Shown here in pieces: positions 17,879 to 26,110 of a stretch of DNA of 50,684 bases (its first letter is position 1; the number at the start of each line of letters is the position of its first letter). The notes below the pieces were generated by a model. That model searched no databases. It worked only from the letters and a program-made list of their open reading frames with translations, and was not told the origin of the DNA. This DNA comes from PALSA-1355 sp031400775 (GTDB lineage: Bacteria > Planctomycetota > Planctomycetia > Pirellulales > PALSA-1355), in contig JANNQN010000401.1 in assembly GCA_031400775.1 (NCBI GenBank), forward strand, positions 1-50,684. The letters are read 5' to 3'. The position numbers and the translations under genes are program-made.

Positions 17879-18937
17879 ATGCTGGAGTCGACGCACGATT
17901 CGGGTCGTCGTGGTTTTCTGAAGTCTGGCGTGCTGGCCGCCGTCGGCTCCGGGCTGTTGGGTGCTGGCAGCGCCGTCGCCGGCGCTCCCACGGAAAAGCT
18001 CATCGACGTCGGCGCGACCGGCATTCCGCTCCGCCCATTTGGCAAGACAGGCCACAAGCTGCCCGTGCTGGGCATGGGCGGATCGGCATTCGTACAGGTG
18101 TTTATCGCCGCCTACGGCGTGCCGCTGTTGCCGATGGACGAGCGAGTGGCGATGGTTCGCCACGGCTACGACCAGGGTATTCGCTATTTCGATACGGCCC
18201 GAGTCTATGGCGAAAGCGAGCAGATCGTGGGCCGGGCGCTCAAGGGCGTGCGCGAGAACTGTTACGTGGCCACGAAATGCCACATCAGCGATCCGAAGAA
18301 GACGCGCGAGACCGTGGAAAAGTCGCTCAAGGACTTGGACATGGATTACGTCGATTGCGTGCAAGTGCACAGCCCCTGCATCGAAGCGGTGGGCTTCGAC
18401 GGCGCGATGAAGGTACACGCCGAACTGGTCAAGCTGCGCGACGAGAAGCTGCTGCGCTACATCGGCCTGACCACGCACGTCGTGTTCGAGACCGTGCTGA
18501 AGATGATCCGCACCGATGGGTTCGACCAGGTGCTCTTGGCCTACGGCTACGTGCGCAAAGGCATGAACACCATGCTCTCGAACGGAAACGTCGAGTTTCG
18601 CGACTTGTGCCTGGCCGCCGCCCACGAGCGCGGAATGGCGATCGTGGCCATGAAGATCATGGGCGCCAATATGCTCAGCCATAATGCGAAGAACCTGGTG
18701 AAGGATTACGACGCGGCCCGGCTCGAACAGATGCCGCCGGCGGCGATCCGCTGGGTGTTGGCCGACCCGCGCGTGTCGATGCTGAACATCGGGGTTTCCA
18801 TGCCCAGCGATATCGACAAAAACCTGGCGGTGGTGCGCGGCGACACGACGTTTACCAATCAGGATCGCGAGTTGCTGGCCGATTTTTCCTCGCGGCTGTA
18901 TAAGGCCGACTCCGTCAAAGCCATGCCCGTCACTTGA
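17879..18937 (+). CDS. Tat-exported aldo/keto reductase
   Basis: 352 residues. Residues 1-35 carry a twin-arginine signal (SGRRGFLKSGVLAAVGSG) ending in AVAGAP, so the enzyme is probably exported folded with its nicotinamide cofactor or works near the membrane. The AKR barrel follows: GKTGHKLPVLGMGG, FDTARVYGESEQ (Asp and Tyr of the catalytic tetrad), VATKCH (Lys), QVHSPC (His position), and a C-terminal LNIGVSMPSDIDKNLAVVRG. Many planctomycete genomes hold paralogous Tat-signal AKRs; their substrate is unknown. Shine-Dalgarno AGGGAGG (17865-17871) lies 7 nt before the ATG at 17879. The intact tetrad suggests real activity. No cysteine cluster for an iron-sulfur centre is present. Confidence 0.9.
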   Translation: MLESTHDSGRRGFLKSGVLAAVGSGLLGAGSAVAGAPTEKLIDVGATGIPLRPFGKTGHKLPVLGMGGSAFVQVFIAAYGVPLLPMDERVAMVRHGYDQGIRYFDTARVYGESEQIVGRALKGVRENCYVATKCHISDPKKTRETVEKSLKDLDMDYVDCVQVHSPCIEAVGFDGAMKVHAELVKLRDEKLLRYIGLTTHVVFETVLKMIRTDGFDQVLLAYGYVRKGMNTMLSNGNVEFRDLCLAAAHERGMAIVAMKIMGANMLSHNAKNLVKDYDAARLEQMPPAAIRWVLADPRVSMLNIGVSMPSDIDKNLAVVRGDTTFTNQDRELLADFSSRLYKADSVKAMPVT

Positions 18938-19002
18938 CCGATCGCGGGCGCGACCTAGCGATAGCACGCTCGACGCGGGGGCGAGTCCGCCCTCCCGAGC
19001 GA

Positions 19003-19051
19003 CAATTGACTCGGGTGCGTCAATTGACAATTGCCCCGTGCCCGATAGGAT
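19003..19051 (+). promoter_or_regulatory. thiC promoter with overlapping CAATTGAC repeats
   Basis: TTGACA (19024-19029), 16-bp spacer and TAGGAT (19046-19051) form a likely promoter for thiC. CAATTGAC occurs at 19003-19010 and again at 19021-19028 (18 bp apart, overlapping the -35). GTCAATTG (19019-19026) also makes an 8-bp inverted repeat with the first copy. This is a candidate regulator site. No TPP riboswitch is recognisable in the leader of about 93 nt. Confidence 0.5.
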
Positions 19052-19150
19052 TGGCTTGAGCGCGGCTAACGTCGCTTTTTATCGCCGAGCCCTCTCGCAA
19101 GTCCGCCCGCTGGCGGTTACGGATTCTCTCAGGGAGACGCAGACCCCACC

Positions 19151-20476
19151 ATGACTCAGATCGAAATGGCCCGCCGCGGCGAGATCACGCCCGAGATGGA
19201 GTATGTCGCCAAGCGCGAAGGGCTCGAAGCGACGCTAATTCGAGACGAAGTGGCCCGCGGGCGGATGGTCATCCCGGCCAACAAGGTCCACCTGCAAAAG
19301 CGACTGGAGCCGATGTGCATCGGCATTGCCGCCCGCACCAAGATCAACGCCAACATCGGCAATTCGGCGGTCACGAGCGACATCGACGGCGAGCTGGAAA
19401 AGCTGCACACCTCGGTGCATTTTGGCGCCGACACCGTGATGGATCTGTCGACGGGCCGCGACATCGATGCCATCCGCCAGGCAATCATCGACAATTCTCC
19501 GGTGCCGATTGGCACGGTCCCCCTTTATCAGATGGTGCAGCAACTGGACGATATCTGCGACATGACTCCGCAGCACTTTCTGGACATGGTCGAACACCAG
19601 GCCAAGCAGGGCGTCGACTACATGACGGTGCATGCCGGCATCTTGTTCGAGCACTTGCACCTGACCACCAAACGGGTCACCGGCATCGTCAGCCGCGGCG
19701 GCTCGCTGATCGCCAAGTGGATGATGCATCACCGCCAGCAGAATCCGCTCTACACCCACTTCGAAGACTTGTGCGACATCATGCACGCCTACGATGTCAC
19801 CTGGAGCCTGGGCGACAGCCTGCGGCCGGGATCGATTGCCGATGCCAGCGACGCGGCCCAGTTTGCCGAGTTGGACGTGCTGGGCGAATTGACCAAGCGG
19901 GCCTGGGCCAAGAACACTCAGGTGATGGTCGAAGGTCCCGGGCACATTCCCATGGACCAGATCGACATGAACGTGAAGCGGCAGATGCAGGTTTGCCATG
20001 AAGCGCCGTTTTACGTATTGGGACCGCTCGTGACGGACATCGCGCCCGGTTACGACCACATCACAAGCGCCATCGGCGCGGCCTTGGCCGGTTGGAGCGG
20101 AGCGGCCATGTTGTGCTACGTCACGCCCAAAGAGCACCTGGGACTGCCTGAGAACGAAGACGTCAAGCAGGGGGTGATCGCCTACAAGATTGCGGCCCAT
20201 GCCGCCGACCTGGCCCGCCACCGGCCGAAGGCCCAGCAGCGCGACGACGCGCTGTCGAAGGCCCGCTTCGAATTCGATTGGAACGAGCAGTTCCGCTTGT
20301 CGCTCGATCCCGAGACCGCGCGGCGCATGCACGACGAAACGCTGCCGCAAGACACTTTCAAGAGCGCGCACTTTTGCAGTATGTGCGGTCCGAAGTTCTG
20401 CTCGATGAAGATCACCGAGGAAATCCGGAAAATGGAAGCTGATCTTCCGCTGCCGACCGTGGCGGGCAAGAGCTGA
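19151..20476 (+). CDS. thiC: Phosphomethylpyrimidine synthase ThiC (radical SAM)
   Basis: 441 residues, the shorter ThiC form common outside proteobacteria. It rearranges aminoimidazole ribotide to HMP-phosphate, the pyrimidine half of thiamine, in the cytoplasm. Seen: TKINANIGNSAV, GADTVMDLSTG, SRGGSL, DVTWSLGDSLRPG, VEGPGHIPMDQI, GPLVTDIAPGYDHI and the C-terminal [4Fe-4S]-binding CSMCGPKFC (C409-x2-C412-x4-C417) unique to ThiC-type radical SAM enzymes. All signature residues look intact. The ATG at 19151 is the only start before the conserved region; GGGAG at 19132 is rather far (14 nt), so initiation strength is uncertain. It stands alone; no other thi genes are present in the window. Confidence 0.97.
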   Translation: MTQIEMARRGEITPEMEYVAKREGLEATLIRDEVARGRMVIPANKVHLQKRLEPMCIGIAARTKINANIGNSAVTSDIDGELEKLHTSVHFGADTVMDLSTGRDIDAIRQAIIDNSPVPIGTVPLYQMVQQLDDICDMTPQHFLDMVEHQAKQGVDYMTVHAGILFEHLHLTTKRVTGIVSRGGSLIAKWMMHHRQQNPLYTHFEDLCDIMHAYDVTWSLGDSLRPGSIADASDAAQFAELDVLGELTKRAWAKNTQVMVEGPGHIPMDQIDMNVKRQMQVCHEAPFYVLGPLVTDIAPGYDHITSAIGAALAGWSGAAMLCYVTPKEHLGLPENEDVKQGVIAYKIAAHAADLARHRPKAQQRDDALSKARFEFDWNEQFRLSLDPETARRMHDETLPQDTFKSAHFCSMCGPKFCSMKITEEIRKMEADLPLPTVAGKS

Positions 20477-20531
20477 ACGCCGCGAGATCGCTTCGCTTGC
20501 GAGCGCCGTCGAAATAGCGGTCGCGTGCGCT

Positions 20532-21143
20532 TTAGGATCGCGGCGTGATGTAGGCGAACAGCGCGATAGCGCCGATCACCACCGCAACGATTCCGACGAT
20601 TACAACCCACGCCCGCGAGCTCATTTCCGATTCGGCCCACTCGGGCGTCGGCAGCTCCCTGCCATCGGCAAAGCGGTGGCCGCACCACTCGCAGCGAGCG
20701 GTAAACTCGGGCTCGAACGGCTCGTCGCAGGTCCCGCACAGCACGAGCAATGCGTGAGTTTCAATCGCGGGCGAGGGTACGAAAGCGAGCGGAAAATTCG
20801 CGCCGGCGGTACCGCAGATGGGACAACTCGTATGCCGCGGCCTTTTGCAACCGGGGCACAGCGGCCAGGTCCGACCCGGCGCGTCCTCCTCCTCCTCGAC
20901 GTCCGGCGACCCACGGCTGGACTCGTCAAAGGAAATCGCGATCTGCCGGGCCTCGTCGGCATCGCTTTCGGCCACCAAGACCCGGGGAGCCGTGGGGACG
21001 CCCATAGGAAATTTGCCTTCGGCGATTTGCAGTGCCTCGTTAGAGATGAACGCCGTAATCCCTTGTCGCTCTAAGACGTTCTTCAGCAGGTGGGCCTGGG
21101 CCGTCGTCGCCGCGACGTAAATCTCGCGTTGTGCATCCGCCAT
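20532..21143 (-). CDS. DUF2007 / zinc-ribbon / C-terminal membrane-anchor protein
   Basis: 203 residues. An N-terminal DUF2007-type signal-transduction-like domain (about 1-70; EIYVAATTAQAHLLKNVLER ... APRVLVAESDADEARQIA) is followed by an acidic linker, two zinc-ribbon halves (CPGC...CPIC at about 95-110 and CGTC...CEWC at about 137-155) and one C-terminal membrane helix (VVIVGIVAVVIGAIALFAYI). DUF2007 domains resemble PII-like folds and may bind a partner. The combination with zinc ribbons and a tail anchor suggests a membrane-tethered adaptor; no enzyme role is visible. AAAGGGGAG lies 5 nt before the ATG at 21143. It is divergent from the esterase gene. Confidence 0.78.
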   Translation of the reverse strand: MADAQREIYVAATTAQAHLLKNVLERQGITAFISNEALQIAEGKFPMGVPTAPRVLVAESDADEARQIAISFDESSRGSPDVEEEEDAPGRTWPLCPGCKRPRHTSCPICGTAGANFPLAFVPSPAIETHALLVLCGTCDEPFEPEFTARCEWCGHRFADGRELPTPEWAESEMSSRAWVVIVGIVAVVIGAIALFAYITPRS

Positions 21144-21326
21144 CGAACTCCCCTTTGGGTGCCTTGCTGATGCGTGGGCGTGGTGGAGTCGCATCCAGTG
21201 ATTCTGGCCGCCAACCGCCAAAAGTGACTGGAAATAGCCCGCTGGGGGCCCTACGCTGGACTGGAGCTTCGATTATACTCCGATCGTCCGCCCCTCCACC
21301 ACGCTTTCCCACCCGTGAGCGACACC

Positions 21327-23543
21327 ATGCCCCTGTTTGTCTTGTCCGGTATTCGACGCGCTTGCACGCTCGCCGTTTTCGGATCGATGGTATCTTTGTC
21401 ACTGGCCCAGGCCGAGCCGCCGCGCGTGCTTCCCGTCGGCCAAGCTCCTCAGGACCAACGGCTGGGCAAGCTCAAGGATCTCAACGGCTACTTTCCGTTT
21501 ACGCCCAGCAAGACGAAAGAGGAGTGGGCCACCCGCGCCGAACAGGTGCGCCGCCGTATTCTCGTGGCCACCGGCTTGTGGCCGATGCCCACCAAGACTC
21601 CGGCTGCTGCGGTTGTACACGGCAAAGTCGAGCGCCCCGGATATACGGTGGAGCGCGTGTATCTGGAAAGTTACCCGGGGCACTTCGTTACTGGCAGTCT
21701 CTATCGTCCCGTAGGCAAGCCCGGTAAGTTGCCGGGCGTGCTCTGTCCGCACGGGCATTGGCCCAACGGCCGATTCATGGATGCCGGCGCCGAGGCGGCG
21801 CGAAAGCAAATCGCCGAAGGGGCGGAGCGATTCGAGAATGGCGGCCGCTCGGTGTTGCAGGCGCGCTCGGTACAGTTGGCGCGGATGGGCTGCGTCGTTT
21901 TCCACTACGACATGGTCGGATATGCCGACAGCATTCAGATTCCCTTCGAGCTCTCGCACGGTTTCGCCAAACAGCGGCCCGAGTTCGACACGCCCGAGAA
22001 TTGGGGATTCTTCAGCACGCAAGCCGAATTGCGGCAGCAGAGCATCTTGGGATTGCAGACGTACAACTCGCTGCGGGCTTTGGATTGGCTTAGCCAGTTG
22101 CCCGACGTCGATCCGGCCCGGATCGGGGTGACCGGCGCTAGCGGCGGCGGCACGCAGACCTTCATCTTGTGCGCCATCGATTCGCGCCCGATCGTGGCGT
22201 TTCCTGCCGTCATGGTCTCGACGGCGATGCAGGGGGGCTGCACCTGCGAAAACTGCTGCAACCTGCGCATCGGCACCGGCAACATCGAATTCGCGGCCAT
22301 GACCGCCCCTCGGCCGCTGGGTATGACCGGCGCTAACGACTGGACCAAGGAGTTGGCTGCCAAGGGGCTGCCCGAACTGCAGCAGCACTATGCCATGCTG
22401 GGCGTGCCTGACCTGGTGATGGCAAAGGTCATGCCCCACTTCGGACACAACTACAACTTCGTCAGCCGCGAAGTGATGTATCACTGGTTCAACAAGCACC
22501 TGGGCTTGGGACTGCCCGAGCCGATCATCGAAGAAGACTTCGAACGGCTCCCAACCGAGCAATTGACGGTCTGGGACGCGAGCCACCCGAAACCGGCCGG
22601 CGGCGGCGATTACGAGCGAGCGCTGCTGAAGATCATGACCGACGACGCGGACCGGCAGATTTCGGCCCTCACTCCCAGCGATTCGGCATCCTTGGCCCGT
22701 TTCCGCGAAGTGGTCGGCGGTGGAGTCGACGTGATCCTGGGCCGCACGCCGCCAGCGCGCGAGGCGCTGGTCTATGAAGCCCGCGGCGAGACGCCCGGGG
22801 CGGAGTTCACCCAGTCCGTTGCCTTGCTACGCAACACTGCGGCGGGCGAGGAAATTCCGCTCGTGGTGTTGCATCCGGCCAAATGGAACAAGCGGGTTAT
22901 CATTTGGGCTGATGCCGCCGGCAAGGCCGGGCTCTATGGGCCCGACGGTCAGGTGTCGCCACTGGTGCTGCAGCTGTTGAAATCGGGCGCGGCGGTCGTG
23001 GGAGCGGATTTGATCTATCAAGGCGAGTTCCTGGTCGACGGAAAGCCGCTCGACGCCGCGCGGCGCGTCGACAACCCGCGCGAGTTCGCCGGCTACACTC
23101 TGGGCTACAATTCGGCCCTTTTCGCCCAGCGGGTACACGACCTGCTTTCGCTAGTCTCGTACTTTCGCACGTATCGCGATGAACCGGCGCAAGTCGACCT
23201 GGTCGGCTTCGGTCCGGCTGGTCCCTGGGCCGCCGCCGCCCGCGCGCAGGCCGGCGCCGCCGTGTCCCGCGCGGCGATCGACACCGGCGGATTCCGATTC
23301 GCCAAGCTACCGTCGATCGGTGACCTGAACTTCCTGCCGGGCGGAGCCAAATACGGCGACTTGCCGGGAATGCTGGCGCTGGGCGCGCCCGGAGAGTTGT
23401 GGCTGGCCGGTGAGGGGCCGATGGCGCCGGGGCTGGTGAGCGCGGCTTACACGGCGGCCGGAGCCAGCGGCATGTTGCAATCGTTCGGCGGTCCAGCCGA
23501 CCAAGCAGCGGCCGCGGCCATCAAGTGGCTCGCGCGACCGTAG
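21327..23543 (+). CDS. Secreted alpha/beta hydrolase, acetyl-xylan-esterase-like
   Basis: 738 residues. Signal peptide (MPLFVLSGIRRACTLAVFGS ... LAQA), then an alpha/beta hydrolase domain with a CPHGHW oxyanion-region loop (140-145), VFHYDMVGYADS and the nucleophile elbow GVTGASGGG (267-275, Ser272). MPHFGHNYN is a likely His region. A second C-terminal hydrolase-like lobe (about 430-738) lacks a clear GxSxG (GFGPAGPW instead) and may be a degenerate duplicate. Planctomycetes carry many such esterases that remove acetyl groups from hemicellulose and similar polymers. A cysteine cluster CTCENCC (about 304-310) is unusual. The ATG at 21327 is chosen; an in-frame GTG at 21315 is possible. A -10-like TATACT (21274-21279) precedes it. 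Confidence 0.82.
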   Translation: MPLFVLSGIRRACTLAVFGSMVSLSLAQAEPPRVLPVGQAPQDQRLGKLKDLNGYFPFTPSKTKEEWATRAEQVRRRILVATGLWPMPTKTPAAAVVHGKVERPGYTVERVYLESYPGHFVTGSLYRPVGKPGKLPGVLCPHGHWPNGRFMDAGAEAARKQIAEGAERFENGGRSVLQARSVQLARMGCVVFHYDMVGYADSIQIPFELSHGFAKQRPEFDTPENWGFFSTQAELRQQSILGLQTYNSLRALDWLSQLPDVDPARIGVTGASGGGTQTFILCAIDSRPIVAFPAVMVSTAMQGGCTCENCCNLRIGTGNIEFAAMTAPRPLGMTGANDWTKELAAKGLPELQQHYAMLGVPDLVMAKVMPHFGHNYNFVSREVMYHWFNKHLGLGLPEPIIEEDFERLPTEQLTVWDASHPKPAGGGDYERALLKIMTDDADRQISALTPSDSASLARFREVVGGGVDVILGRTPPAREALVYEARGETPGAEFTQSVALLRNTAAGEEIPLVVLHPAKWNKRVIIWADAAGKAGLYGPDGQVSPLVLQLLKSGAAVVGADLIYQGEFLVDGKPLDAARRVDNPREFAGYTLGYNSALFAQRVHDLLSLVSYFRTYRDEPAQVDLVGFGPAGPWAAAARAQAGAAVSRAAIDTGGFRFAKLPSIGDLNFLPGGAKYGDLPGMLALGAPGELWLAGEGPMAPGLVSAAYTAAGASGMLQSFGGPADQAAAAAIKWLARP

Positions 23544-23595
23544 GGCTCGCTGATGGACAGCAGCGAAGTCCAAGACCGGCTTCTCGCACAGCCCT

Positions 23596-23796
23596 TTAGC
23601 GGTTGAACCTCTTCTGAACGCGAGAGACGCGACTGGCGTTTGGCGCGGCCGTGTGAATCCACAGGGCCACCAGACGCTCCAACTGCTCGTCCATGGCGTG
23701 GTCGAATTCGGCGAAGGACTTCGATTCCTCGACGACCAGCGCCGTTAGTTCTTGTTCTTGGGGCGAAGCCGAACCGGATGAAAAGTCGTGAGTCAT
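23596..23796 (-). CDS. Small hypothetical protein
   Basis: 66 residues, acidic N-terminal half with helical EQELTALVVEESKSFAEFDH and HAMDEQLERLVALWIH, then a basic tail (RVSRVQKRFNR). I do not recognise a family. The start ATG at 23796 has GGAGG with an 8-nt spacing, good evidence of translation; an ATG 21 codons further upstream lacks this. The helical, amphipathic middle could mediate protein contact. It lies next to a long non-coding stretch. Confidence 0.55.
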   Translation of the reverse strand: MTHDFSSGSASPQEQELTALVVEESKSFAEFDHAMDEQLERLVALWIHTAAPNASRVSRVQKRFNR

Positions 23797-24357
23797 GGTA
23801 TTTGCCTCCGCCTGTTCCGGGGCCACCTGGGCCCCTCCGCTATCTACTCGGGTTTTCAAGTTGGGTTTATTGCAAATGCCGAGCCAAACGATTGGCTCGA
23901 TACCTTGTTCCGTCGCTTATTAATACGAGACACGGTCTGTCACTGTTCGGGTTCGCGCCGGTTATCCACGTTGGGCGGGCGTTTTTTCCCGAGAAACTCG
24001 CCGGCCGCACCCATAACCGAGTGCCTGCCCCACAACCCAAGCTCGGTTTCTCGGGAAATTCGCCAGTTCTGGCGATTTCAGATTTGGGCGACATTCCAAC
24101 TTCCGGACTCGCTGAACTTTGTGGTTTTGGCCTCGTCTCTCCTACCTGACTAAGCGTGAGTCGCTTCCGGATGTTACAAAAACGCGACAATCTTGGAAGA
24201 TCTTGGTCGTTTTTTGAACATGGCGGGAGGGCCGCCGCCGACCGCCGAACTGACGGCAGGACCGCAAGAGGAGACGCGGGAGCGTTCGGCCCGACTCGAT
24301 TACGAGGTGAATTGCCCGAGCGAAGTGGTTCCGCTAGTCGGCATTAGTAAAGACTAG
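23797..24357. other. Non-coding stretch with several hairpins
   Basis: 561 bp with no convincing gene. Seen: GAGCCAA-acga-TTGGCTC (23881-23898); a perfect 13-bp inverted repeat TTTCCCGAGAAAC (23985-23997) / GTTTCTCGGGAAA (24046-24058); CGCCAG-tt-CTGGCG (24061-24074); and an imperfect terminator-like hairpin ending in T6 (24178-24216). It might hold a small RNA or act as leader/terminator DNA. Confidence 0.4.
24178..24216. terminator. Terminator-like hairpin, readable from either strand
   Basis: An A5 run (24178-24182) faces a T6 run (24210-24215) around an imperfect stem (GAC/GTC plus the inner TCTT-gg-AAGA). It could end the EF-hand transcript (leftward) or a rightward transcript from the intergenic region. 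Confidence 0.35.
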
Positions 24358-25299
24358 CTACTTGTCGCCCGGCGACGTGAAGATTTCGTCGGGGGTGATC
24401 GCGGCGTCGTTGTTCTTGTCCAACTTGCGGAGGATCTCGCCGGCAGCCGAGATCTCGCTCGCCGCAATCTTGCCGTCGTGATCCGTGTCCAGCAAGCCGA
24501 ATAGCCCGCCGGGAATACCTGGCCGCTCGCCGCGCGGCGGTTTGCCGGGCGCCGTTTCGGCCGGCGGAGCCTGGTCGGGCCGCTCGCGGCCGGCCTGGAA
24601 CTCAGCAAGAGTCAATGCCTGATCGCTGTCTTTGTCCGAGCGGCGCAACATCCGCGCAACCAGCTTGCGGCGCTCTTCCGGCGTTTCGTCGACCGTCAGT
24701 TTGCCGTCGCTATTCTTGTCGAGCCGTGCGAATAGCGCCGCGGCGTCGCCGCCGCCTTCGGGCCGTTTGCCGATCGGAGGTTTCTCCGGCATTCCGCCAA
24801 ACGCGGCGGGAAACTCGTCGGCGCTCAAGGCCGAATCACCGTCTTTGTCGCCACGAGCGATCAACCGCTTGAAGCCTTCCCGGCGCGGTTCGGGCACTTC
24901 GTCGAGCGTCACCTTGCCGTCGCGATTGGCGTCGAGGCGGCGGAACATTTTCTCGGGCGTCGGTTGACCGCCAGGACGACGCTCGTCACTTTCGCCGTCG
25001 GGTTTGTCGGTCGTCGCACGATCCTCGGGCGCCAATCCGGCCGAAAACTCTTCCACGCTGAGTCTGGCATCTTTGTTCTTGTCGGAAGTCCGCAGCAGCC
25101 GCTCGAAGAGCCGCTTGTTTTCGGCGCGAATCTCGTCGGCGGTCAACTGCCCGTCTTTGTTGGCATCCAACTGGGCAAAGGTGGCGGCGGCATCGGCAGT
25201 GCCCGCCTCGGGCTTTTCGTCGGCCAGAACGTTGGAAGCCCAAAATGCGCCGGTGGCAGTGACGAAGCAAGCGGCGACAAAAGCGGTGGATTTGAACAC
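24358..25299 (-). CDS. Secreted eight-EF-hand calcium-binding protein
   Basis: 313 residues. A signal peptide (MFKSTAFVAACFVTATGAFW ... VLA) is followed by eight EF-hand loops in four pairs: DANKDGQLTADE, DKNKDARLSVEE, DANRDGKVTLDE, DKDGDSALSADE, DKNSDGKLTVDE, DKDSDQALTLAE, DTDHDGKIAASE and DKNNDAAITPDE. The first loop of each pair has the canonical Gly at position 6; the second loops mostly do not, so four tight and four weaker sites are likely. Pro-rich linkers with PEDRATTDKPD and QAPPAETAPGKPPR separate the pairs. Secreted EF-hand proteins are common in planctomycetes; the role may be calcium buffering, adhesion or sensing. The start is GTG at 25299 with GAGGAG 8 nt upstream. Confidence 0.88.
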   Translation of the reverse strand: MFKSTAFVAACFVTATGAFWASNVLADEKPEAGTADAAATFAQLDANKDGQLTADEIRAENKRLFERLLRTSDKNKDARLSVEEFSAGLAPEDRATTDKPDGESDERRPGGQPTPEKMFRRLDANRDGKVTLDEVPEPRREGFKRLIARGDKDGDSALSADEFPAAFGGMPEKPPIGKRPEGGGDAAALFARLDKNSDGKLTVDETPEERRKLVARMLRRSDKDSDQALTLAEFQAGRERPDQAPPAETAPGKPPRGERPGIPGGLFGLLDTDHDGKIAASEISAAGEILRKLDKNNDAAITPDEIFTSPGDK

Positions 25300-26110
25300 G
25301 CGAGATTCTCCTCAATTTCAACTTCGGCTTACTGCGCGGCGTGATGACAATACAACGCCCTATCGATCTAACCGCAGTAGCCGACCCAAGTTTCGCCAAC
25401 TCACGATAAGAATCGCGGTTCGACCGATATTCATGGTCCCAGGGGTCGGTTGGACCTCGCCGACGGAATCCAGCGACTTTTCCGAACTCGTAGTGCCCGC
25501 TAGCGGGCCAGCTCGCTGCTAGCGGCCCACCGGCGGCTTGCAATTGACACCCCTGGGCCGAACTCTATAATCCCCGCCGCGCATGCCGTGCGCCGGCCGG
25601 CTGGTCGGGCCATCGGCCTGGCAGTCGAGATTGTGGCCAAAACGCAACCCGCGTCGCGGGAAGGACTCGCGGCGGGCGGCGGCAATTGCACCCTTCGTTA
25701 CAGGTCGTACAAGCACTAATTCGTAAAGCGATAAGAGGTTCGAGGGCTTGAAGTTTCGTTTATTGCCGGACCGCGTTTTGGTCGATATCTAGAGTGCTCA
25801 CTTCCGCGCTCGCGAGGTCGATCCCCTGACATGGAATGCGGCGCCGGCAAGCAAATGTAATTGAGTGGACGAGTAGATCGGTGTCAGCAGCGTGCTGGTT
25901 CCAAGAGGTTCGTTGGACCGTGAATTACCATTCCTTGGCCTTTTCGGGCCGAGGTCCGGCGAACAAGCGAATCAGAACTGCCCGATCGAGCCGTACCATT
26001 CAACCGGCGAAATTCCAGGTATCTCATTGATTGGCAAACTGCCGCTGCATTCCGCGATGACCCTTTCGGGTCGTCCGGCAGCAAAGTAGTATTTGCCAGG
26101 GGAGAAAAGC
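25300..26110. other. 811-bp region without a recognised gene
   Basis: It lies between the EF-hand gene (leftward) and flgM (rightward). It contains a consensus promoter at 25544-25571 and a small hairpin at 26059-26072 (GACCC-tttc-GGGTC). Only weak short open frames are seen. It could hold an untranslated leader, an RNA gene or a tiny coding gene. Confidence 0.5.
25544..25571 (+). promoter_or_regulatory. Perfect sigma-70 consensus promoter
   Basis: TTGACA (25544-25549), 16-bp spacer, TATAAT (25566-25571): both hexamers match exactly. Transcription would start near 25578 and run rightward; the next recognised gene, flgM, starts 533 bp later. Confidence 0.65.

Noticed and set aside
17807..19030. 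Minus-strand 407-codon frame opposite the aldo/keto reductase
   Set aside because: Shadow frame; His-rich appearance comes from complementary codon bias, and the plus-strand gene has Tat signal and catalytic tetrad.
19120..19140. CTCTCAG in the thiC leader as a THI-box (TPP riboswitch)
   Set aside because: The conserved CTGAGA occurs only on the opposite strand; the rest of the TPP aptamer is not seen on either strand.
25582..25725. Short nearly leaderless frame (about 47 codons) just after the consensus promoter
   Set aside because: The peptide has no recognisable pattern and the codon choice is not gene-like; kept only as a note under the promoter finding.
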